A DNA stretch of 9,750 bases from Candidatus Peregrinibacteria bacterium (GTDB taxonomy: Bacteria > Patescibacteriota > Gracilibacteria > Peribacterales > Peribacteraceae), in the NCBI GenBank assembly GCA_016201685.1, contig JACQCJ010000006.1:1-9750 (forward strand). The letters are read 5' to 3'. Position numbers and translations under genes: made by a program. Below are positions 1 through 5,013 of this stretch, piece by piece. Below the pieces are notes generated by a model. The model did no database searches and was not told the DNA's origin. It was given only the letters and a program-made list of their open reading frames with translations. Numbering within the stretch: position 1 is the first letter of the stretch; every line of letters starts with the position of its first letter.

Positions 1-159
1 CCGCTTGCCGCCGTGGTACGGATTCTCCTCAACGATTACGCGGACGGTCGGCTGAACATTGAAACTCATACCATTGCGGAATCCATCCCGGTTGATGCGC
101 GGACACAGAAGAGCATGGACAGGGTTGTGCAGCAATGGCGTGCTAGAATCGATGCATGA
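1..159 (+). CDS. Partial RelB/DinJ-like antitoxin (C-terminal end)
   Basis: The reading frame is open from the first base of the window to a TGA at 157-159 and encodes 52 residues; the start lies outside. The fragment opens with PLAAVVRILLNDYADGRL, which resembles the helical part of ribbon-helix-helix RelB/DinJ antitoxins (family pattern 'G(L/I)PLS.V...L..F..G'). The rest is hydrophilic and ends VVQQWRARIDA, as expected of a toxin-binding tail. The stop overlaps the ATG of the next gene by four bases (ATGA), the typical translational coupling of toxin-antitoxin pairs. By family role it would bind its own promoter DNA and neutralise the partner toxin. The assignment rests on a short fragment plus gene order. 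It could be another small DNA-binding or hypothetical protein. Confidence 0.5.
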   Translation, partial: PLAAVVRILLNDYADGRLNIETHTIAESIPVDARTQKSMDRVVQQWRARIDA

Positions 160-530
160 TCGTCATCGTCGCAGACAGCGTCCGGCGAAAGGAATTCAAG
201 CATGGACATATTCCGGCTACCGATTTGGAAACGATCCTGAGCAGTTACGCCGAAGGCATAGTTGTGCCACTCAAAGGAGAAAGGCTTCCTCACGCTTCAC
301 GGCTCATCAAGATCTACGCGACGACTGCGCGAGGAGCCAGACGCATCGTCTTTCTCATCGACGTGGAAACAGGAACGGGATTTTTTCTCTTCTATAGGAG
401 CAAGAATGACGTGCTGGGGAAGAATATCAGCATTAAAAATCCCGCGTTTAAGAAACGGCTCCTGGCATATCTCGATCTACTCAGTGCGGATATTGTTCGC
501 AAAGCCTACATGGAGCATCGGATACTATAG
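156..530 (+). CDS. RelE/HigB-like toxin candidate, 124 aa
   Basis: This 124-aa protein starts MIVIVADSVRRKEF and carries a central basic strand region (residues about 47-66, RLIKIYATTARGARRIVFLI). A 'GFFLFYRSKNDVLGKNISIK' segment and a helical C-terminus (FKKRLLAYLDLLSADI) follow. The order L-K-I-(x)n-ARRIVFLID...G.FLFYRSKND resembles the beta-sheet core of RelE/HigB-type mRNA interferases ('..RIvYl....  ..Ll.vY.Kne...'). C-termini of the kind 'GKNISIKNPAFK...YLDLLS.DI' are, as I recall, common in small Patescibacteria ORFs. The start ATG at 156 overlaps the stop of the antitoxin-like gene and has no Shine-Dalgarno, so coupling is likely. The gene ends 10 bp from the converging yraN stop, with no terminator between. 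Catalytic residues cannot be assigned with confidence, so ribosome-dependent mRNA cleavage is inference. Confidence 0.6.
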   Translation: MIVIVADSVRRKEFKHGHIPATDLETILSSYAEGIVVPLKGERLPHASRLIKIYATTARGARRIVFLIDVETGTGFFLFYRSKNDVLGKNISIKNPAFKKRLLAYLDLLSADIVRKAYMEHRIL

Positions 531-540
531 AATTTGACCA

Positions 541-921
541 TCAATCGCACCCGATCTGCTTGAAGTGCTCGATCACGTTGCCGTGCGCCACGCACACGAG
601 ATCGAGACGGTACGCGCCCTGATAGCAGTGCCGCGTCACCCACCGGATCGCGGATCGCCGGATCTTCTGGTGCTTGCGGTAGCCGGCATTCATGCCGGGC
701 GGGAACCGCTCGCTGTACCACGCGCGGGACTTCACCTCAACGAACACGAGGACGGAGTCGACCGGATCGAACGCAAGGATATCGATCTCGTCTTTTCCCA
801 GCCGGATGTTGCGGCCGCGGATCTCATAGCCGAGGGACTGGAGGAATGCCGCAGCGACGTGTTCTCCTTGTTTTCCAATGAGGAGATGGGGCGGTGTTTT
901 CGTTGGGATGATGCTGTCCAT
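541..921 (-). CDS. yraN: UPF0102 family protein YraN (PD-(D/E)XK nuclease-like fold)
   Basis: This 126-aa protein is the usual length for UPF0102/YraN. It shows the whole family signature: GKQGEHVAAAFLQSLGYEI near residues 16-34 (G..GE..A..fL...Gy.i), RN at 37-38, the acidic EID at 45-47, and FVEVKSR at 60-66. A basic 'YRKHQKIRRSAIRWV' helix and a hydrophobic YRLDLVCV strand close the domain. EID plus ExK form the PD-(D/E)XK arrangement of the restriction-endonuclease fold. The exact substrate of the family is not settled; DNA processing or recombination roles have been proposed. It is transcribed away from comM across a palindromic gap. The ATG at 919-921 has no visible Shine-Dalgarno sequence; no better start lies downstream, because the G..GE motif begins at residue 16. 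Confidence 0.92.
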   Translation of the reverse strand: MDSIIPTKTPPHLLIGKQGEHVAAAFLQSLGYEIRGRNIRLGKDEIDILAFDPVDSVLVFVEVKSRAWYSERFPPGMNAGYRKHQKIRRSAIRWVTRHCYQGAYRLDLVCVAHGNVIEHFKQIGCD

Positions 922-932
922 GAAACGTATGT

Positions 933-1001
933 GGTATATGGTATGTCGTATATCGTATGTCGAGCGCTATACCGTATACGATATACGACATACGAAATAC
1001 C
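933..1001. repeat. Perfect 18-bp inverted repeat (TATACG-type hairpin)
   Basis: The left arm at 941-958 (GTATGTCGTATATCGTAT) is the exact reverse complement of the right arm at 976-993, with a 17-nt loop. After a short internal mismatch the pairing resumes with GGTAT (933-937) against ATACC (997-1001). The whole unit is built from TAT/ACG/TAC syllables and sits in the divergent yraN-comM gap. There is no T-run, and both neighbours point away, so a terminator role is unlikely. It looks like a mobile or dispersed intergenic palindrome, or a structured or operator-like element. Function is unknown. Confidence 0.85.
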
Positions 1002-1030
1002 AATTCCGTCCACCAATCCTCCTTGCATCA

Positions 1031-1051
1031 AAGGTGTACATACGTACACTT
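1031..1051. repeat. Short palindrome upstream of comM
   Basis: GTGTAC at 1034-1039 is inverted as GTACAC at 1044-1049 around a 4-nt spacer (ATAC), with flanking A/T that extends the pairing. It lies 25-42 bp before the comM start codon. It could be an operator-like dyad or a remnant of the neighbouring hairpin family. There is no independent evidence of regulatory function, and I see no convincing -35/-10 pair in this divergent gap. Confidence 0.35.
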
Positions 1052-1075
1052 CTCTCCGCTGCTTCCTCAAATTCC

Positions 1076-2578
1076 ATGGCAACTCAGCTGACCTCCTTCG
1101 CAAACATCGGACTCAAGAGCGAGCGCATCACCGTCGAAGTCGGCATCGGATACGCCGAAGAACCCAAGTTCTTCATTGTGGGGCTCGGCGATACGGCCGT
1201 GCAGGAGAGCCGGCAGCGCGTGAAGATCGCGCTCAGGAGTTGCGGCTTCCACATGCCCTCCGGCCGCGTGATCACCGTGAACCTGGCGCCCGCGGACATT
1301 CGGAAAGTGGGCCCGCGCTACGATCTCCCGATCGCGCTCTCGCTCCTCCTCGCGCAAGATGTGGTCTCCGTTCCCGAGGAGAAGATCCGCCAGACCGCCT
1401 TCCTGGGCGAACTCGCGCTCGATGGATCGCTTCGGCACGTCTCAGGCGTGCTTCCGGCGGCGATCGCGTGCGCGAAGATGGGAATCAAGACACTCGTTGT
1501 CCCGGCCGCGAACGGCCCTGAAGCGGCGCTCATCCCCGGCATCGAAGTGATCGCGCCGGAGAACCTGGGCGAGCTCGTGGACATCCTCTGCGGCGAGCGG
1601 AAGGCGGCGCCGATCCCTCCTCCTGCGGCGAGCCCGGCCCACGCGTTCGATGAATTGATCGATTTCGCCGACGTGCGGGGGCAGGAGCACGCCAAGCGCG
1701 CGCTCGAGATCGCGGCGGCGGGCGGCCACAACGTGCTCATGAGCGGCACGCCGGGATCGGGGAAGACGCTCCTCGCGCGAGCGTTCCGTCGCATTCTCCC
1801 ACCCCTGACGCAGGACGAATCCATCGAGGTGACGCAGATTTACTCGGTGGCGAACCTGCTCCCCAAGGATGCGCCGCTCATGCAGGAGCGTCCGTTCCGC
1901 ATGGTGCACCACACGGCGAGCGGCGTCTCGATCGTGGGGGGAGGACAGATTCCCGGACCGGGCGAGATCAGTCTGGCGCACCGAGGCGTGCTCTTCATGG
2001 ACGAATTGGCTGAATTCCCGGCGCAGGTGCTCGAGGTGCTGCGGCAGCCGCTCGAGGACAGAACGATCACGATCACCCGCGCGCAAGGGTCGATCACCTT
2101 TCCCGCCGATTTCATCCTCGTCGCGGCGATGAACCCGCCGGAATATTCCGCGGGAGGCGCGCAGAAAATCCAACGGCGGATCTCGGCACCGCTCCTCGAC
2201 CGCATCGATTTGAAGATCGATGTCCAGGCCGTGCCGATCGAAGATCTGCAGAAGAAGCCAACGGCGAACGGCGACTGCTCGGACACGATCCGGGAACGCG
2301 TGGCACGCGCACGCGCGATCCAGCGCGAGCGGTTTTTTGGCATGCGGACGCAGACGAACAAGGAAATGAACGTGAAACAGATCGATACGCTCTGTCCGCT
2401 CGACGCCGCATCAGTGAAGCTTTTGCAGAATGCCGTGCAGCGCTTGGGCCTCTCCGCGCGCAGCTACCACCGCACGATCAAAGTGGCGCGCACGATCGCG
2501 GATTTGCAGGGAGAAAACTCCATCTCGGCCTCGCATATCGCGGAATCACTGCAGTATCGGCAGAATATCAGAGGATAG
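1076..2578 (+). CDS. comM: ComM/YifB family AAA+ protein (Mg-chelatase subunit ChlI-like)
   Basis: This 500-aa protein has the standard length of the family. The N-terminal domain (about 1-190) carries VEVGIG, IVGLGDTAVQESRQRV and the strongly conserved VNLAPADIRKVGPRYDLPIA. The AAA+ Mg-chelatase domain follows. It has Walker A GTPGSGKT at 224-231, Walker B VLFMDEL at about 305-311, the 'SIVGGGQIPGPGEISLAHRGVLF' region, and SAPLLDRIDL near 370-379. ComM is a hexameric helicase that promotes branch migration when transformed DNA is integrated; its role in non-competent bacteria is unclear. The frame is open back to 878, but homology begins at 'FANIGLKSERITVEVGI', so the ATG at 1076 is chosen. 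No Shine-Dalgarno precedes it. One oddity is that the usual Cys-rich stretch after the conserved AMNP (NPCPCGY..C.C) is absent here: NPPEYSAGGAQKIQRR runs straight into the SAPLLDR motif. Confidence 0.95.
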   Translation: MATQLTSFANIGLKSERITVEVGIGYAEEPKFFIVGLGDTAVQESRQRVKIALRSCGFHMPSGRVITVNLAPADIRKVGPRYDLPIALSLLLAQDVVSVPEEKIRQTAFLGELALDGSLRHVSGVLPAAIACAKMGIKTLVVPAANGPEAALIPGIEVIAPENLGELVDILCGERKAAPIPPPAASPAHAFDELIDFADVRGQEHAKRALEIAAAGGHNVLMSGTPGSGKTLLARAFRRILPPLTQDESIEVTQIYSVANLLPKDAPLMQERPFRMVHHTASGVSIVGGGQIPGPGEISLAHRGVLFMDELAEFPAQVLEVLRQPLEDRTITITRAQGSITFPADFILVAAMNPPEYSAGGAQKIQRRISAPLLDRIDLKIDVQAVPIEDLQKKPTANGDCSDTIRERVARARAIQRERFFGMRTQTNKEMNVKQIDTLCPLDAASVKLLQNAVQRLGLSARSYHRTIKVARTIADLQGENSISASHIAESLQYRQNIRG

Positions 2579-2579
2579 G

Positions 2580-2676
2580 GAATTGCGATTTGCGAATGGC
2601 AAAGGGCGAATTGCGAATGACACTCGGAATTTTGGTCATTCATTCGCAACTTGCCACTCGCCATTCGCCATTCGTA
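2580..2676. repeat. Intergenic palindromic repeat, GCGAATGGC type, copy 1
   Basis: The element begins one base after the comM stop with GAATTGCGATTTGC (2580-2593). Its arms are 2592-2620 and 2640-2668. GCGAATGGC (2592-2600) pairs perfectly with GCCATTCGC (2660-2668), and GCGAATGA (2613-2620) pairs with TCATTCGC (2640-2647). The 12 bases between pair about 7 of 12, leaving a 19-nt loop. Internally it is made of iterated GCGAATKGC/GCCATTCGC syllables. The same 14-base head recurs at 6765-6778. It could stop transcription or stabilise the comM mRNA 3' end, but it has no T-run. It is best described as a dispersed palindromic unit. The remaining gap to 2737 is pyrimidine-rich with nothing recognisable. 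Confidence 0.8.
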
Positions 2677-2737
2677 ATGCTCTTCTCTCGGAAAGAACTA
2701 TGCTCTACTCTACCCCCACACTTCTCCCTCATTGTCC

Positions 2738-3778
2738 ATGCGCTCACTCCTCCGATCATGTTCCCTTCTCTTCGTGCTGACGCTGATGCCTCTCACAACG
2801 CTGGCGGCCTCTTCGCAACCGAACCAGCTCTTCGCTGCATTCAATGCGCAGAAGCAGCCGGTGGATTTCACCTACGAGCTCCACGGCCGTTACGGGCAAT
2901 CCTCCCTCAGCGCGTCGATATCGGGATCGCAGCAACAGGGAGCATCCATGCTCGAAGGCAAAGCGAGTGCTGCAATGACCGTGGACGTGAAGACCCGGAG
3001 CACAACCGTGCACATTCTCCTCCATATGAGAATACTCAACGGGACAGGCTACATCTTCGTTGATTCCGTGAGCGGCACATTCTCGAACGATCCCGCGCAT
3101 GCCGCGCTGACCTTCGCCACCAAGCGCTGGATTGCGCTCGATCTTCGCGACGGAGCTTCGTTGCAAGGAAGCGATGCAACCGGCATGCTCTCTGCGCTGG
3201 ATTCGATTCTTACGCTGCAGGCGAAGTCGAAGGGGACGAGCACAATCTACACGCTCGGACTGCAACGGGAGGCGGCCAAGAATGCTCTTGCGATGCTGCG
3301 GTCCATGATGAATTCCACGGACATGGCATCGTTCGGAATCTCGCCGCTCAACCAACCGCCCACGGTCACGTTCACCGCCACGGTCACGACGGACGCGAAG
3401 AACCATATGGGATCGATGACGGTTCATCTCACGTTCATGAATCGCGTCGTGTCTCTCACGCTCGACGGCCGTACGACGGCCCGCACCTCGCCCGTTTCCG
3501 TCTCGGTTCCGCCCAATGCCCTCACCCTCCAGAACATGATGGCCCTCTGGCAACCCATGCCCGTCAGTCCGATGATGGCGCCGATGCACGCTCCCGGGAT
3601 GATAGAGCCTGCGATGCAGCCATCCTTCGACGTTCCCGCGGAAGGCGATACGAACGCCGCGACCTCCACCGCGCAAAACAACGCGACCGATTGCTCGACG
3701 GATCCCTCGCTCGTGCGCAAGGGATTGTGCGGACCCGTTCCGCTGCGACTGCGGAATAGATCTGGGGGAAAGGGCTAG
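2738..3778 (+). CDS. Uncharacterised exported protein with Met/Pro-rich C-terminal region
   Basis: This 346-aa protein belongs to no family I can name. The ATG at 2738 gives a clean signal peptide: basic MRSLLR, hydrophobic SLLFVLTLMPLTTLA, then likely cleavage before ASSQPNQ. An in-frame TTG two codons earlier is less likely. There is no lipobox, since the only early Cys (residue 8) lies before the hydrophobic core. The mature part starts LFAAFNAQKQPVDFTYELHG and continues with alternating polar/hydrophobic strands (for example SSLSASISGS, TRSTTVHILLHMRILNGTGY). This suggests a beta-sheet fold reminiscent of LppX/LolA-like periplasmic proteins, but that is only a resemblance. Residues about 262-300 are rich in Met and Pro (NMMALWQPMPVSPMMAPMHA), then a low-complexity Asn/Thr stretch leads to two Cys near the end. 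It is probably extracytoplasmic. No Shine-Dalgarno is visible. Confidence 0.75.
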   Translation: MRSLLRSCSLLFVLTLMPLTTLAASSQPNQLFAAFNAQKQPVDFTYELHGRYGQSSLSASISGSQQQGASMLEGKASAAMTVDVKTRSTTVHILLHMRILNGTGYIFVDSVSGTFSNDPAHAALTFATKRWIALDLRDGASLQGSDATGMLSALDSILTLQAKSKGTSTIYTLGLQREAAKNALAMLRSMMNSTDMASFGISPLNQPPTVTFTATVTTDAKNHMGSMTVHLTFMNRVVSLTLDGRTTARTSPVSVSVPPNALTLQNMMALWQPMPVSPMMAPMHAPGMIEPAMQPSFDVPAEGDTNAATSTAQNNATDCSTDPSLVRKGLCGPVPLRLRNRSGGKG

Positions 3779-3801
3779 GAAATAGGGCAATGAATCAATC
3801 C

Positions 3802-3905
3802 ACCTTCGCTCCTGCGGGAGCTTCCTCCTTCGTCAGCCTAGGCTGACTACGGCGGACAGGTCGGTGGACGAGCGGCCTGGAGGAAGCATATCTGCGAGCG
3901 AAGGT
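3802..3905. repeat. Large cruciform-like palindromic element
   Basis: The outer arms ACCTTCGCTC (3802-3811) and GAGCGAAGGT (3896-3905) are exact inverse complements. The next inner arms GCTTCCTCC (3820-3828) and GGAGGAAGC (3879-3887) are also exact. Inside sits a perfect 16-base palindrome at 3832-3847 and a tandem GGCGGAC/GGTGGAC motif (3851-3869). The nested arrangement would fold as a branched hairpin on either strand. It lies in the 292-bp gap between the exported protein and pyrF and contains no plausible gene. It is probably a dispersed intergenic element; an RNA leader role for pyrF is possible but unsupported. Confidence 0.8.
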
Positions 3906-4029
3906 ATGGTCTGATTCCCCGGACTGAGAGCCCGGAAAAGGGAGTCCAGAGTTCCTGACCTTCATAGTTCGCCTTGGGCGGACGACGGAGGTTGCTCTGG
4001 GGGTCATGCCAGTGATTGTTTGTGTAAAT
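3906..4029. other. Intergenic sequence with weak secondary structure before pyrF
   Basis: This stretch carries no convincing ORF. GGACT (3921-3925) can pair with AGTCC (3943-3947), and GAAGGT (3900-3905) can pair with ACCTTC (3958-3963). The second pairing would compete with the outer stem of the preceding palindrome. GGCGGAC recurs at 3977-3983, echoing 3851-3857. I looked for T-box, PyrR-type and riboswitch hallmarks (for example a TGGNACCGCG box) and saw none. A minus-strand frame runs through it, but only as an extension of the antisense shadow of pyrF. Confidence 0.4.
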
Positions 4030-4061
4030 CCCCTAGCCCCAGCCCTGGCCCTAGCCCTAAG
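4030..4061. repeat. C-rich CTAGCCCC/AGCCCT tandem tract
   Basis: The tract is built of degenerate 6-7 base units: CCCCTAG, CCCCAG, CCCTGG, CCCTAG, CCCTAA. It ends 9 bp before the pyrF start codon. It occupies the place where a Shine-Dalgarno sequence would be expected and contains none. Tracts of this CTAGCCCC kind look like dispersed low-complexity repeats rather than regulatory sites. Confidence 0.7.
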
Positions 4062-4070
4062 ATCACCGCA

Positions 4071-4913
4071 ATGCCCTTCGCCGACGCACTGACCGCCGCC
4101 ACGAAAAAGAAGTCCCCCATCTGCGTGGGGCTCGATCCGCAACTGGAGAAACTCCCCGCAGAACTCTCCAAAGATCCTGACGGGGTGCTCGCCTTCACGA
4201 AAGGCATCATTGATGCAGTGAAAGACATTGCCTGCTGCGCAAAAATCAATCTGGCATTCTTCGAGGTCTTGGGGTGGCAAGGGATGAAAGTGTTCTGGGA
4301 AACCTGCACGTACGCCAAAGAACGGAATCTGATCGTGATCGCCGACGGCAAGCGCAACGACATCGGCTCCACGTGCGAGGCGTACGCCGAGGCGTATTTG
4401 TACGAGGGGAGTCCCGTCGATGCACTCACCGTAACGCCGTATTTGGGATCGGACGGGGTTGCGCCCTTCATCGAGCGCTGCGTGAAGAATGACAAAGGCA
4501 TCTTCGTGCTGGTGAAGACCAGCAACAAGAGCTCCGGCGAACTCCAGGATCTCCCTGTCGGCGACGAAGTCGTCCATGAGCACCTGGCGCAACTCGTGGA
4601 GAGCTGGGGAGCGCAGCACCTGGGGAAGGAGACTTCGCTCTCGTGCGTGGGTGCGGTGGTGGGCGCAACGTACCCCGAGGAGATGAAGTACCTGCGAACA
4701 TTGATGCCGCACATCCCGTTCCTCATCCCCGGCTACGGCGCGCAGGGGGGGACGGCCCAGGATGTGAAGTATGGATTCATCCGACATGGCACCGGGGCGA
4801 TCGTGAACGCCTCACGATCGATTATCTATGCTTCCAGCGCAGCAGATTGGAAGGAAGTCGCAGGGAAGGCGGCGGAGAGGATGGCGCAGGAGATCGCGGC
4901 GACTTTGGGTTGA
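4071..4913 (+). CDS. pyrF: Orotidine-5'-phosphate decarboxylase, type 2
   Basis: This cytoplasmic enzyme converts OMP to UMP, the last step of de novo pyrimidine synthesis. The 280-aa product matches the longer type 2 subfamily rather than the ~230-aa type 1. It shows VGLDP at residues 19-23, KINLAFFE with a substrate-contacting Lys at 58, and the catalytic ADGKRND at 91-97 (D92, K94, D97). The phosphate-binding PGYGAQGG lies at 220-227, and NASRSI ends the site with Arg 249. The frame extends upstream to a TTG at 4020, but that part is C-rich repeat translation, so the ATG at 4071 is chosen. It is preceded by ATCACCGCA with no Shine-Dalgarno. No other pyr genes lie nearby. The TGA stop falls in the first of two TTGATTGGTTT direct copies that lead into the downstream terminator palindrome. 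Confidence 0.96.
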   Translation: MPFADALTAATKKKSPICVGLDPQLEKLPAELSKDPDGVLAFTKGIIDAVKDIACCAKINLAFFEVLGWQGMKVFWETCTYAKERNLIVIADGKRNDIGSTCEAYAEAYLYEGSPVDALTVTPYLGSDGVAPFIERCVKNDKGIFVLVKTSNKSSGELQDLPVGDEVVHEHLAQLVESWGAQHLGKETSLSCVGAVVGATYPEEMKYLRTLMPHIPFLIPGYGAQGGTAQDVKYGFIRHGTGAIVNASRSIIYASSAADWKEVAGKAAERMAQEIAATLG

Positions 4914-4924
4914 TTGGTTTGTTG

Positions 4925-4996
4925 GTTGATTGGTTTTTTAGATGCAAGCTTGATCGAGGGTCTCCAATCGACGAAGAAACCAAAAAACCAATCAAC
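4925..4996. terminator. Perfect 15-bp inverted repeat, probable bidirectional terminator
   Basis: GTTGATTGGTTTTTT (4925-4939) is exactly complementary to AAAAAACCAATCAAC (4982-4996), with a 42-nt loop. It lies between two converging genes: 11 bp after the pyrF stop and 17 bp from the stop of the SLH-protein gene. Each arm contributes a T-run at the proper side for one of the transcripts. The long loop is atypical for a classical intrinsic terminator, so it may equally be another dispersed palindrome co-opted for this job. TTGATTGGTTT is also duplicated directly at 4910-4920 and 4927-4937. Confidence 0.65.
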
Positions 4997-5013
4997 TTTC
5001 GTCGGTGCAAGTG

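Noticed and set aside
878..1075. N-terminal extension of ComM by 66 residues
   Set aside because: It translates the TATACG hairpin and has no family similarity; YifB homology begins just after the ATG at 1076.
565..1521. Plus-strand frame of 318 codons
   Set aside because: It is antisense to yraN and then out of frame with comM, is Arg/His-rich, and has no family pattern.
2580..2676. CRISPR array
   Set aside because: The iterated GCGAATKGC syllables are short, contiguous and inverted, with no evenly sized unique spacers.
2756..3790. Minus-strand frame of 344 codons opposite the exported protein
   Set aside because: It is Arg/His/Gly-rich with no motifs, while the plus frame has a clear signal peptide.
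3802..3963. T-box, PyrR or other known riboswitch before pyrF
   Set aside because: No T-box consensus or other named aptamer signature could be found; only palindromes are visible.
3779..4070. Integron attC site or tRNA-derived attachment site
   Set aside because: There are no core-site sequences, no integrase gene and no tRNA-like fold.
3795..4787. Minus-strand frame of 330 codons
   Set aside because: It lies antisense to pyrF and runs through the palindromic gap; its composition is that of a shadow frame.
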